Part shown: positions 10,806-19,436 of the stretch, in pieces
Numbering within the stretch: position 1 is the first letter of the stretch
Layout of the letters: each line of letters opens with the position of its first letter
Source of the DNA: CAZBBB01 sp964490005
Lineage (GTDB): Bacteria; Planctomycetota; B15-G4
Assembly (NCBI GenBank): GCA_964490005.1
Contig: CAZBBB010000017.1
Span: 1 to 44,109 of the forward strand
DNA: 44,109 bases
Direction of reading: 5' to 3'
Notes under the pieces: generated by a model
Database searches by the model: none
What the model was told of the DNA's origin: nothing
What the model saw: the letters and a program-made list of their open reading frames with translations, nothing else
Made by a program: the position numbers and the translations under genes

Positions 10806-12190
10806 GCCGCCGCGCGTTGCTGCTCGTGCCGCCGGCCGACGGCGTGGTCATCCGCGACTACTATTGCAGCAAGCACAGCCAGGCGCGCTATCTGCACCCG
10901 CCGATCGACCTCGCGATGCAGGGCGGGCAGCTGCGCGCCGCCGGCTGGCAGCCGACCCTGCTCGACGCGACCGTCGACCGCCTGTCCGCGCGGCGGGCGC
11001 TGGCGCGCGCGGTCGCGGCGCGGCCCGACGCGATCTTCGCCCTCGCCGGCGCTGTGTCCTGGCCCGGCGACGAGGCCTTCCTGCGCGAGACGGCGCGCGC
11101 GACGGGCGCGCCGCTGTACGCCTCGGGCGACCTCTTCATGGAGGATCCGGCCGCGCAGCTGGAGCGGCTGCCCTTTCTCGCCGGCATCCTGACCGACTTC
11201 ACCAGCGGCGAGTTGGCGGCGCACCTGTGCGGTCGGGACCTGCCGCGCGCCGCCCTGTTCGTGCGCGGCGAGCCGGCCCGGCCCTTCGTGCGCACGCGCG
11301 GCCGCCGCGAGCTGCCGGTCCCGGCGCACGACCTGTTCCTCGGCCACGACTACCGCTACCCCTTCGCGCGGCGCTACCCCATGGCGGGCACGGCGGTCTC
11401 CTACGGGTGCCCCTACACCTGTTCGTTCTGCATCACCGGCGAGCTGGGGACCTCGATGCGCCCGGTCGAGAACGTCCTGCAGGAGCTGCGCGCGCTGGCC
11501 GCGCTCGGCGTGCGCGAGGTCTTCTTCCAGGACCAGTGCTTCGGCTGCGCGCCGCGCGCCGCGTGGATCGAGCTGCTCGACGCGCTCATCGCCGAGGATC
11601 TCGGCCTCGGCTGGTGGACCTTCACGCGCGTCGACGTGCTCGACCGCGAGCTGGCTCGCCGCATGCGGCGCGCGGGCTGCCACACCGTCATCCTGGGCGT
11701 CGAGTCGGCCAGCGAGGAGATCCTCGCGCGCCACCGCAAGGGCTACGGCACGCAGGCCATCCGCGAGGCCTTCGCCATGTGCGCCGAGGAGGATCTGCGC
11801 ACGGCCGCGACGTTCATCCTCGGGCTGCCGGAGGAGACGGCCGAGAGCCTGTCGGCGACGATCGACTTCGCCTGCTCGCTGCCGGCCGACTACGCGTCGT
11901 TCAACGTCGCCGTGCCGCGCGCCGGAACGAAGCTGCGCGAGCGCGCCGTCGCCGACGGCCTGGTCGACGAGGACCTGATCGTAATGGACCAGTCGGGCTT
12001 CGAGCCGACGCTCCCGACGGCCGGGCTGAGCGTCGAGCAGCTGGCCCGCTGGCGCCGCCGCGCCGTGGCGCGCTTCTACCTGCGCCCGGCCTACGTCTGG
12101 CGCCGGCTGCGCCATCTGCGCTCGAGCGCCGAACTCTTCGCGCAGGCCCGCGAGGCGGCCAGCCTGATCCGGCTGCTCGCCACGCGTTGA
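10802..12190 (+). CDS. B12-binding-type radical SAM protein (second of pair)
   Basis: This is a 462-residue protein starting at the GTG that overlaps the GT9 stop. Residues 1-145 resemble a degenerate cobalamin-binding domain (ALLLVPPADG, HPPIDLAMQGGQLRAAGWQP). The 4Fe-4S motif CPYTCSFC has cysteines at 203, 207 and 210. Later motifs are GVESASEEILARHRKGY and ATFILGLPEET. Its C-terminal RRAVARFYLRPAY matches RRIMARFYLRPS in the first radical-SAM protein, so the two are paralogues that flank the glycosyltransferase. Differences in the N-terminal region (the YYCSKHSQARYLHPP segment) suggest a different substrate. Role in a surface-glycan or lipid pathway is inferred from neighbours only. Confidence 0.85.
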   Translation: MSRRALLLVPPADGVVIRDYYCSKHSQARYLHPPIDLAMQGGQLRAAGWQPTLLDATVDRLSARRALARAVAARPDAIFALAGAVSWPGDEAFLRETARATGAPLYASGDLFMEDPAAQLERLPFLAGILTDFTSGELAAHLCGRDLPRAALFVRGEPARPFVRTRGRRELPVPAHDLFLGHDYRYPFARRYPMAGTAVSYGCPYTCSFCITGELGTSMRPVENVLQELRALAALGVREVFFQDQCFGCAPRAAWIELLDALIAEDLGLGWWTFTRVDVLDRELARRMRRAGCHTVILGVESASEEILARHRKGYGTQAIREAFAMCAEEDLRTAATFILGLPEETAESLSATIDFACSLPADYASFNVAVPRAGTKLRERAVADGLVDEDLIVMDQSGFEPTLPTAGLSVEQLARWRRRAVARFYLRPAYVWRRLRHLRSSAELFAQAREAASLIRLLATR

Positions 12191-14256
12191 AGTCCGCGGC
12201 GCTGCTGCTCGTCATCGCGCTGGCCTTCCGGCTGGTCGGCCACGCGCAGCTCGCCGCCGATGCCGACACGTCCTGGCCGATCGTCGACGCCGAGGCCTAC
12301 CTGCTGCAGGCGCTGGCCGTCGCCGACGGCGCCGACCTGAGCGACGAGGTCTACTTCCAGGCGCCGTTGTATCCCTGGGTGCTCGGGCTGACGCTGCGCG
12401 TCGCCGGCGTCCCCGGGGCGCGCGGCCTGCGCAGCCTGACGGAGCTGCCGCGGGCGCAGGTGCAGCGCGCTCTCGACGTGGCCCGTCGGCTCAACCTCGC
12501 GTTCGGACTGCTGGCCGTCCTGCTGGCGTGGCGACTGGGTTGCGCCGTGCTGGGGGCGTCGGGCGGCCTGTGCGCGGGACTGCTGCTGGCGCTGTGCGGC
12601 ACGCTGGTCGTGTTCGAGGGGCTGGCGCTCAAGGCCTCGCTGTCGCTGCTGTTCCTGCCCTGGGCGGCGCTGGCGGCGCTGCGCGCGCTGCGCCTCGGCG
12701 GGGCCGGCCCGTGGATTTGGGTCGGCCTCGCGCTGGGCCTCGGCGGACTGGTGCGTGGCAACCTGCACGCGCTCACGTTGCTCGGTGCGGCGACCCTGGC
12801 GATCGTCGGGCTGCGGGCCGGGCGCGCGGGCGAGGGTCTGCGCCGCGCGTCGCTGCTGCTGGCGGGCGCGGGCCTGGCGCTGGCGCCGGTCGTCGTGCGC
12901 AACTCGCTCGTGGCCGGACGGCCCGTGCTCTCCACGGCGGCGGGCGGCACGGCCTTCTACCTCTGCAACCACCCCGACAACGCGACCGGCATGGTGCAGT
13001 ACCGCGCGCACAACCGGCAGGTGCCGCGCCACGAGTTCGCCGACTGGAAGCGCGAGGCCGAGCAGGCCACGGGGGCCGCGCTCACTCCGGCGCAGGTCTC
13101 CCGCTACTGGTTTCTGGCCGCGCTCGACGGCATCGCGCAACGCCCCGGCACCTGGCTGCTGGCACAGACGCGCAAGCTGGCCCTGCTGGCCTCGCGCTAC
13201 GAGGCGCCCGACAACCTGCTGCCCGCGTTCAACCAGCGCACGAGCGCGCTGCTCGCCGCCTCGCCCGTCGGCTGGGGGCTGCTCTTTCCGCTCGCCTGCG
13301 GCGGGCTGGCCTTCGCCTGGCTGACGCGCAGGTCCTGGCCACGCCCGCGCGGGCTGGGGCTGGTGCTCGCGCTGGGCGCGGGCTACGCCGCGACGCTGCT
13401 GCTGTTCGTCGTCACGTCGCGCTTCCGGCTGCCGCTCGTGCCGCTGCTCGTCGTGCCAGCGGCGGGCCTGCTCGTCGGCCTGCGCGCCCTGGCCGGACCG
13501 GCGGTCCCCTGGAACACGCGGCTGCTCGTCGCGGCGGCCGTCCTCGGCGGGCTGGGGCTGACGCGCGCCGCCGAGGGCCCGCTGGGACCGCTCGACGCGC
13601 GCGAACTGGCCGAGCACGAGGCCGTCGCGCTGCGCAACCGGGCCGAGGTCGCCCTCGAGCGCGGCGACGACGGCCGCGCCGAGGCCGATCTGCGCGCCGC
13701 GCTGGCGAGCGTCGCGGCGGTCGACCGCGCCTCGCCGGACCTGCACCTCTCGCTCGGCCGCATCGAGCGGCTGCGCGCGCAGCGCGCGCTGGCCGACGGC
13801 GCGCCTCCGGCGCAACTGCTCGCGCACCGCCAGGCCAGTCGCGCCGAACTCGGCGCCGGCCTGCAGCTCAACGAGCGGCACGGCGGGCTGTGGCGCGAAC
13901 TGGGGCTGCTGCTCTACGAGGCCGACCGTCACGACGAGGCCGCGACGGCCTTCGCGCAGGCGCTGGCGATCTGGCCGCGCGACCGCGAGGCCACGCAGTA
14001 CCGCGCGCTGGCGCTGCTGCAGGCGGGGCGCGGCGCGGAGGCCGAAGCGGAGGCCCGCGTCCTCGTGGAGGACGAGCCCGGCTCCGACGACGGCTGGGGC
14101 CTGCTCGCCTGGGCGCTCGCGCTGCAGCAGCGTCCCGACGAGGCGCGCGCCGCGCTCGAGCGCTACGAGGCGGCGGCCGCCGTGCGAGAATCGCAGGGAC
14201 GGCCGCGGCGTCTGCCGCCGCTGCCGATCTTCGCGGAACTGCGCCGGGCGCCATGA
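12187..14256 (+). CDS. GT-C membrane glycosyltransferase (GT39/ArnT-like) with C-terminal TPRs
   Basis: This is a 689-residue integral membrane protein. No ATG or GTG suits the start; TTG 12187 overlaps the previous stop (TTGA) and begins directly with the first membrane segment, so I take it as the start. The first extracytoplasmic loop has acidic residues (DAEAYL, Asp34/Glu36) followed by SDEVYFQAPLYPWVLGL, the layout of GT39/PMT-like transferases that use polyprenyl-phosphate sugars. About ten hydrophobic segments run to about residue 470. The remainder (from about 475) is soluble and made of TPR-like helical repeats (for example RAEVALERGDDGRAEADLRAAL, and EADRHDEAATAFAQALAIWPRD). Glycosylation of a protein or lipid on the outer face of the inner membrane is likely; the acceptor is unknown. 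It overlaps the next gene (ATGA). Confidence 0.8.
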   Translation: MKSAALLLVIALAFRLVGHAQLAADADTSWPIVDAEAYLLQALAVADGADLSDEVYFQAPLYPWVLGLTLRVAGVPGARGLRSLTELPRAQVQRALDVARRLNLAFGLLAVLLAWRLGCAVLGASGGLCAGLLLALCGTLVVFEGLALKASLSLLFLPWAALAALRALRLGGAGPWIWVGLALGLGGLVRGNLHALTLLGAATLAIVGLRAGRAGEGLRRASLLLAGAGLALAPVVVRNSLVAGRPVLSTAAGGTAFYLCNHPDNATGMVQYRAHNRQVPRHEFADWKREAEQATGAALTPAQVSRYWFLAALDGIAQRPGTWLLAQTRKLALLASRYEAPDNLLPAFNQRTSALLAASPVGWGLLFPLACGGLAFAWLTRRSWPRPRGLGLVLALGAGYAATLLLFVVTSRFRLPLVPLLVVPAAGLLVGLRALAGPAVPWNTRLLVAAAVLGGLGLTRAAEGPLGPLDARELAEHEAVALRNRAEVALERGDDGRAEADLRAALASVAAVDRASPDLHLSLGRIERLRAQRALADGAPPAQLLAHRQASRAELGAGLQLNERHGGLWRELGLLLYEADRHDEAATAFAQALAIWPRDREATQYRALALLQAGRGAEAEAEARVLVEDEPGSDDGWGLLAWALALQQRPDEARAALERYEAAAAVRESQGRPRRLPPLPIFAELRRAP

Positions 14257-15899
14257 CCACGAACGATCGACGCGTGAGGCGCGCCTGCGCCGGGCTGTTG
14301 GTGCTGCTCGCGGCCTGCGGCGAGGCGTCACCCGGCCCCTTCACGGCCTGGCCGCACGCGCTGGCGCCGATGGTCAGCGGGCGCCCGCGCTCGCCGACGA
14401 TCCTGGAGGTGAACGGCGGCGGCGCGGCCTTCTTCGACGCCGACGAGGACGGCGACATGGACCTGCTGCTCGTCATTCCCGGCGAGTGGCCCGGAGCGGG
14501 TGCGCCCGAGGCGACGGGCGGACGCAGCAACCGTCTGTACCGCAACGACGGCGGCGAGTTGATCGACGTCACGCCCGGCAGCGGCGTCGACGTCGCCGGG
14601 TGGTGCAACGGCGTCGCCGTCGGGGACGTCGACGGCGACGGCCGCCGCGACATCTATCTCACCCGGCTCGGCCCGAACGTGCTGCTGCGCAATCTCGGCG
14701 CCCTGCGCTTCGAGGTCGTCCCCGACGCGGCCGGCGCGGCGGGCTCGACCGACGAGTGGAGCACCTCGGCCGTCTTCAGCGACATCGACCGCGACGGCGA
14801 CCTCGACCTGTACGTCGTCAACTACCTGCGCTTCGATCCGGCCGATCCGCCCGAGCACGGCCGGCAGGGCCGCTCGTGCACCTGGCTGGGCCACGTCGTG
14901 ATGTGCGGCCCGCAGGGCCTGCCCGCGCAGGCCGACCGGCTCTATCTCAACGAGGGCGGGCGACTGACCGACGTGACGGTCGAGCGCGGCGTGACGGCGC
15001 CCGCCGCGTACGGCCTGGGCGTGATCGACGGCGACTGGAACGACGACGGCTGGCCGGACCTCTACGTGAGCAACGACAGCATGCCCAACCACCTGTACCT
15101 CAACCGCGGCGAGGGCCGCTTCGAGGAGGCCGGCGTGCTGGCGGGCGCGGCGCTGAGTTCGGCCGGACGCGAACAGGCCGGCATGGGTATCGCCGCCGGG
15201 GACGTGGACGGCGACCTCGACGAAGACCTGCTCGTCACGAACTTCTCGATGGAGAGCAACGCCTTCTACCTGAACGTCGGCGGCGGACGCTTCCGCGAGC
15301 AGGCCGACGCGGTGGGCCTCGGCGGCCCTTCGCGCGCGATGCTCGGCTGGGGCGCGGCCTTCCTCGACGTGGACCTCGACGGCCAGCTCGAACTGCTCAC
15401 CGCGAACGGCCACGTCTATCCGCAGGCCGACGCGCCCGACACGGGCACGTCCTGGGCGCAGGCCGACCTGCTCTGGCGGAACGGCCCGCAGGGCTGGGCG
15501 CCCGTGCCGTGGGCGGGGACCGAGCCGGCCGTCTCGCGCGCGCTGGCCGTGGCCGACCTCGACGACGACGGCGTGAGCGACGTGCTCGTGCTGCCGCTGG
15601 CGGGCGCACCGCGCCTGTGGCGCGGCGTGGCGCGCGGACGGTCCTCGCTGAGCGTCGCGCTGCAGGGGCCGCCGGGCAATCCCGACGCGCTCGGCGCCCG
15701 CGTGCTGTGGCGCGACGCGCAGGGCGCGCGCGTGCGGTTCGTGCGCAACTCGGCCGGCTATCAGGCCTGCTCGGATCCGCGGCCGATCTTCGGCTGGCGC
15801 GGGCCGGGCACGCTCGAGATCACCTGGCCCGACGGCTCGGCCAGCGCGCGCGCGGTGCCGGCGCCCGGGCGGCTGACCGTGCCGAGGGAGGCGCCGTGA
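14253..15899 (+). CDS. ASPIC/UnbV (CRTAC1-like) FG-GAP lipoprotein
   Basis: This is a 548-residue protein. A lipoprotein signal ends in LLVLLAACGE, with Cys about residue 22, so it should be lipid-anchored in the periplasm or outer membrane. Seven Asp-rich FG-GAP loops follow (DADEDGDMDLLL, DVDGDGRRDIYL, DIDRDGDLDLYV, DWNDDGWPDLYV, DVDGDLDEDLLV, DVDLDGQLELLT, DLDDDGVSDVLV), forming a calcium-binding beta-propeller. The end (NPDALGARVLW, VRFVRNSAGYQACSDPR, then ITWPDGSAS) is the ASPIC/UnbV domain. Function in bacteria is not well established. It overlaps its neighbours on both sides (ATGA, GTGA), suggesting joint function with the glycosyltransferases and the TPR lipoprotein. Confidence 0.88.
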   Translation: MTTNDRRVRRACAGLLVLLAACGEASPGPFTAWPHALAPMVSGRPRSPTILEVNGGGAAFFDADEDGDMDLLLVIPGEWPGAGAPEATGGRSNRLYRNDGGELIDVTPGSGVDVAGWCNGVAVGDVDGDGRRDIYLTRLGPNVLLRNLGALRFEVVPDAAGAAGSTDEWSTSAVFSDIDRDGDLDLYVVNYLRFDPADPPEHGRQGRSCTWLGHVVMCGPQGLPAQADRLYLNEGGRLTDVTVERGVTAPAAYGLGVIDGDWNDDGWPDLYVSNDSMPNHLYLNRGEGRFEEAGVLAGAALSSAGREQAGMGIAAGDVDGDLDEDLLVTNFSMESNAFYLNVGGGRFREQADAVGLGGPSRAMLGWGAAFLDVDLDGQLELLTANGHVYPQADAPDTGTSWAQADLLWRNGPQGWAPVPWAGTEPAVSRALAVADLDDDGVSDVLVLPLAGAPRLWRGVARGRSSLSVALQGPPGNPDALGARVLWRDAQGARVRFVRNSAGYQACSDPRPIFGWRGPGTLEITWPDGSASARAVPAPGRLTVPREAP

Positions 15900-16798
15900 A
15901 GCGCCTCGCTCCGCGGCTGCTGCTCGTGCTGGCTTGCGCCTGCTCGCGCGGGGAGCACGGCGCTCGGGACGAGGCGCCGCTGAGCGCGGCCGATACGGCG
16001 ACGCTGCAGCGCGCCGTCGCCGCCATGCAGGACGAGCGCTGGGAGGAGGTCGGCGGGCTGCTGGCGGAACTGCTCGCGCGCGATCCGCCGCCGCCCGACG
16101 CGCAGTTCATCGCCGGCTCGGCCGCCTACGAACTGAGCCGCTGGACGGAGGCCGCCGAGCGGCTCGCCGACGCCGTGCAACGCAAGCCGCAGTTCACCGG
16201 CTCGGCCTCGGCGCTGGGCTTCGCGCTCCGGCGCCTGGGCGACTTCGCCGGCGCGCGCGAGGTCTTCGAGCGCATCGTGGAGGTGCGACCCGACGCGCAC
16301 AAGGCGCACTACGGTCTGGGGTTGGTGCTGCTCGACGAGGGCCGCGCCGACCTCGCGCGGGCGCCGCTCGAGCGCGCCCTGCAGCTCGACCCCGGCTACC
16401 TCAAGGCGCAGTTCGGGCTGGCGCGCGTGCTGCAGGAGGAGGGCCGGCTGCAGGAGGCGCACGCGCAGCTGCTGGCCGTGCTGCAGGCCTGGCCCGCGCA
16501 CGAAGAGGCCCTGTGGCGGCTGGCGCAGGTGTGCGAGGCCCTGCAGCGGCCCGACGAGGCGCAGGCGGCGCTCGAGCGGCGCGCGCAGGTTTATGCGACG
16601 CGCGAGGAGATCGGCGGCCTGTGGACGCTCGTGCGCGGGGAGGAGGCCAGCGCCGAGGGCGCCCTGCGGCTCGCGACGCTGCTCCTGACGCTCGGCGAAA
16701 CCGAGGAGGCGGCCTCCGCGCTGCGCGCCGGGCTGCGCCGCTTCCCCGACGACGCGACCCTGCGCGAAGCCTGGCGGCGCATGGCGCAGGATCGTTGA
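15896..16798 (+). CDS. TPR-repeat lipoprotein
   Basis: This is a 300-residue protein starting at the GTG overlapping the previous stop. The N-terminus (KRLAPRLLLVLACACS) is a lipoprotein signal with a LACAC/S lipobox. The mature part is a run of tetratricopeptide helices, for example SRWTEAAERLADAVQRKPQF, GDFAGAREVFERIVEVRPD and GRADLARAPLERALQLDPGY, expected to form a protein-binding superhelix. CRTAC1-like and TPR proteins are often neighbours in planctomycetes (from memory). It is the last gene of the six-gene operon, and its TGA lies inside the -35 element of the next promoter. It probably scaffolds the periplasmic partners; the partner is unknown. Confidence 0.82.
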   Translation: MKRLAPRLLLVLACACSRGEHGARDEAPLSAADTATLQRAVAAMQDERWEEVGGLLAELLARDPPPPDAQFIAGSAAYELSRWTEAAERLADAVQRKPQFTGSASALGFALRRLGDFAGAREVFERIVEVRPDAHKAHYGLGLVLLDEGRADLARAPLERALQLDPGYLKAQFGLARVLQEEGRLQEAHAQLLAVLQAWPAHEEALWRLAQVCEALQRPDEAQAALERRAQVYATREEIGGLWTLVRGEEASAEGALRLATLLLTLGETEEAASALRAGLRRFPDDATLREAWRRMAQDR

Positions 16799-16824
16799 AG
16801 GCGCCGCCCGTCCTCGCCTAGGAT
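16795..16824 (+). promoter_or_regulatory. Candidate promoter of icd-pyk
   Basis: TTGAAG (16795-16800) overlaps the stop of the TPR gene. TAGGAT (16819-16824) lies 18 bases downstream. A start near 16831 favours ATG 16880 over the in-frame ATG 16823, which lies within the -10 box. Confidence 0.5.
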
Positions 16825-16879
16825 GGCCGGATTGCGCGCTGCGGAGAACGGCGCGCCTCGCGCCTCCGGACGACCCCGC

Positions 16880-17968
16880 ATGACGACGCATTCCGTGACC
16901 CTCATCCGCGGCGACGGCATCGGCCCCGAACTGGCCGAGGCCACGCGCCTGTGCCTGGAAGCCACCGGCGTGTCCTTCGCCTGGGACGTCGTCGACGCCG
17001 GCGAGAACCAGATGGCCGTCGCCGGCACGCCGCTGCCGCCGGCCGTGCTCGATTCGCTGCGCCGCAACAAGGTCGGCATCAAGGCGCCGATCACGACGCC
17101 GGTCGGCACGGGCTTCCGCTCGGTCAACGTCGCGCTGCGGCGCGACCTCGACCTGTACGCCTGTCTGCGCCCCTGCCGCACCTACGCCGGCGTTCCGGCG
17201 CGCTACCGGGACGTCGACATCGTCGTCGTGCGCGAGAACACCGAGGACCTCTACGCCGGCATCGAGTTCGAGAAGGACCGCGAGGACACCGCCCGCCTCG
17301 TCGAACTCATCCGCGAGTACCGGCCCGGCGCGGTCTTCGGCGCGGGCGCGGGCATCTCGATCAAGCCCATCTCGGTCGAGCGCACGCAGCGCATCGTCAA
17401 GTTCGCCTTCGATCACGCCGTCGCCAACAAGCGGCGCAAGGTGACGGCCGTCCACAAGGCCAACATCATGAAATTCACCGACGGCCTGTTCCTGGCCGTG
17501 GCGCGCGAGGTCGCGGCCGGCTACCCGGGCATCGAGTTCGAGGACCGCATCGTCGACAACATGTGCATGCAGCTCGTGACCGCGCCGCAGCACTACGACG
17601 TGCTCGTGCTGCCCAACCTGTACGGCGACATCGTCTCCGACCTGTGCGCCGCGCTCGTCGGCGGCCTGGGCGTGGCGCCCGGCGCCAACTTCGGCGTCAA
17701 CGGCGCGCTGTTCGAGCCCGTGCACGGCAGCGCTCCCAAGTACGCCGGGCAGGACAAGGCCAATCCGACCGCGATGATCCTCTCGGGCGTCCTCATGCTG
17801 CGCCATCTCGGCGAGCGCGAGGCGGCCGACCGGCTCGAGCGCGCCGTGGCCGCGGTGCTCGAGGAGGGCCGCGAGGTGACCTACGACCTGCGTCCCGGCA
17901 AGTCCTCGGAGGGCGCCGTCGGCACGCGCGCGATGGCCCAGGCGATCATCCGGCACCTGGGGCGCTGA
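16880..17968 (+). CDS. icd: Isocitrate dehydrogenase (isocitrate/isopropylmalate dehydrogenase family)
   Basis: This enzyme oxidatively decarboxylates isocitrate to 2-oxoglutarate in the TCA cycle. The product is 362 residues, the short form of the family. Seen motifs are LIRGDGIGPELAEA, FRSVNVALRRDLDLYACLRP (substrate Ser and Arg residues), ENTEDLYAGIE, VHKANIMKFTDGLF, the metal-binding NLYGDIVSDLCAALVGGLG and HGSAPKYAGQDKANPTA. The Lys-Tyr in APKY corresponds to E. coli Lys344/Tyr345, which contact the NADP 2'-phosphate, so NADP is my preferred cofactor; the short-form family also contains NAD enzymes, so this is not certain. ATG 16880 was chosen over 16823 because the longer version adds an atypical Arg/Ala leader and would begin inside the promoter. 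pyk follows 10 bases later. Confidence 0.9.
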   Translation: MTTHSVTLIRGDGIGPELAEATRLCLEATGVSFAWDVVDAGENQMAVAGTPLPPAVLDSLRRNKVGIKAPITTPVGTGFRSVNVALRRDLDLYACLRPCRTYAGVPARYRDVDIVVVRENTEDLYAGIEFEKDREDTARLVELIREYRPGAVFGAGAGISIKPISVERTQRIVKFAFDHAVANKRRKVTAVHKANIMKFTDGLFLAVAREVAAGYPGIEFEDRIVDNMCMQLVTAPQHYDVLVLPNLYGDIVSDLCAALVGGLGVAPGANFGVNGALFEPVHGSAPKYAGQDKANPTAMILSGVLMLRHLGEREAADRLERAVAAVLEEGREVTYDLRPGKSSEGAVGTRAMAQAIIRHLGR

Positions 17969-17978
17969 GCGGCCGGCC

Positions 17979-19436
17979 GTGAGGCGCCGCACGCGGATCG
18001 TCGCGACGCTCGGGCCGGCCTCCTGCGAGGAGGCGCAGGTCCGGCGCATCCTGCGCGCCGGCGCCGACGTCGTGCGCCTCAACTTCAGCCACGGCACCCA
18101 CGCCTTCCACGCCGGGCTGATCCGCACCGTGCGGCGCGTCTCGGCCGATCTCGGGCGCCCGGTGGCGATCCTGCAGGACCTGCCCGGCCCGAAGATGCGC
18201 GTGGGCCTCGTGCAGGACGACGCCGTGCGCCTGCGCCCGGGAACGCGGGTGCAGCTCGCCGAGGACCACCAGACGGGCACGGCCGAGCGGCTCTCGGTCG
18301 ACACGGCGGGGGCCCTCGACGGCGTGCGCCCGGGACAGCGCGTGCTGCTGGCCGACGGGCTCATCGAGCTGCGCGTGCTCTCGCGCAGCAACGGGCACGT
18401 GAACTGCCGCGTCGTGCAAGGCGGTCTGGTGCGCAGCCGGCAGGGGCTGCACCTCACCGGGCGGCAGCGCGGCCTGCAGGCCTTCACGCACCGCGACCGG
18501 CGCGATCTGCGCTTCGGTCTGGCCCACGGCGTCGACGCCGTGGCCCTCTCCTTCGTGCGCGACCGCAGCGACGTGCTCGCCGCGCGCCGCGCGCTGGCCG
18601 GCCAACGCCACCCGCCGCTGCTCATCGCCAAGATCGAGCGCGCCGAGGCCCTCGACAAGCTCGACGCGATCCTCGACGCGGCCGACGGCGTGATGGTCGC
18701 GCGCGGCGATCTGGGCGTCGACCTCGGCGTCGAGAACGTGCCGCTGGCGCAGAAGGCGATCATCGAGCGGGCGCGCGAGAAGCAGCGCTTCGTGATCACG
18801 GCGACGCAGATGTTCGAGAGCATGATCGAGCGCCCCAATCCCACGCGCGCCGAGGTCTCCGACGCGGCCAACGCCGTGCTCGAGGGAACCGACGGGCTGA
18901 TGCTCTCGGCCGAAACCGCCATCGGCCGCTACGCGCCGCAGGCGGTGGCGGCGCTGGCGCGCGTGGCCGGGCGCGTCGAGTCGCAGGGGGTGCTGCAGGG
19001 GCCGGCCGACCTGCCCTCCGAGAAGGAGGACGTCTCGCTGGCGACGGCGCGCGCGGCGCGCATGGCGGCGCGCGCCGTCCGCGCCGCCGCCGTGCTGGCC
19101 TTCACCGATTCGGGCCGCACGGCGCGGCACGTCTCGAGCCAGCGCCCGCGGCGCCCGATCTACGCCTTCACCTCGCACGCCTCGACCTGGCGGCAGCTCA
19201 GCCTCTCGTGGGGGCTCACGCCGCTGCTGATGAAGCGCGCGCGCAGCATCGAGTCGATGATCGCGTCGGCCGAGCGCGAGCTGCTCGCGCAGCGCCTCGT
19301 GAGGCCCGGGTCGATCGTCGTCGTGGTCTGCGGCGAGCGCGTGCAGGCCGGGGCCACGAACACGGTGCGCATCCACACGCTCGGCGCGCGTCAGGCGCGC
19401 GGCGCGTCGAACCAGCGCGCCAGCGCCAGTCCCTGA
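17979..19436 (+). CDS. pyk: Pyruvate kinase
   Basis: Converts phosphoenolpyruvate and ADP to pyruvate and ATP, the last step of glycolysis. The 485-residue product starts at GTG, 10 bases after icd. Motifs are RTRIVATLGPAS at the N-terminus, VRLNFSHGTH, ILQDLPGPKMRVG, the active-site signature LLIAKIERAEALDKLDAIL (catalytic Lys), MVARGDLGVDLG (metal-binding acidic residues) and TATQMFESMIERPNPTRAEVSD. Phe replaces the common Leu in TQMLESM. The C-terminal regulatory-type domain is present, ending in VRIHTLGARQ. The last 46 bases overlap the end of the convergent dCTP deaminase gene; the final 20 or so residues (ARGASNQRASASP) are therefore constrained by both genes and look like an unstructured tail. 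Confidence 0.95.
   Translation: MRRRTRIVATLGPASCEEAQVRRILRAGADVVRLNFSHGTHAFHAGLIRTVRRVSADLGRPVAILQDLPGPKMRVGLVQDDAVRLRPGTRVQLAEDHQTGTAERLSVDTAGALDGVRPGQRVLLADGLIELRVLSRSNGHVNCRVVQGGLVRSRQGLHLTGRQRGLQAFTHRDRRDLRFGLAHGVDAVALSFVRDRSDVLAARRALAGQRHPPLLIAKIERAEALDKLDAILDAADGVMVARGDLGVDLGVENVPLAQKAIIERAREKQRFVITATQMFESMIERPNPTRAEVSDAANAVLEGTDGLMLSAETAIGRYAPQAVAALARVAGRVESQGVLQGPADLPSEKEDVSLATARAARMAARAVRAAAVLAFTDSGRTARHVSSQRPRRPIYAFTSHASTWRQLSLSWGLTPLLMKRARSIESMIASAERELLAQRLVRPGSIVVVVCGERVQAGATNTVRIHTLGARQARGASNQRASASP

Noticed and set aside
16823..16879. Longer start of isocitrate dehydrogenase at ATG 16823
   Set aside because: The added residues are Arg/Ala/Gly-rich and unlike family N-termini, and the ATG lies in the -10 box, upstream of the expected transcript start.
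15761..18922. Minus-strand open frame of 1053 codons opposite the TPR lipoprotein, icd and pyk genes
   Set aside because: Antisense to three well-supported genes and lacking any recognisable domain.
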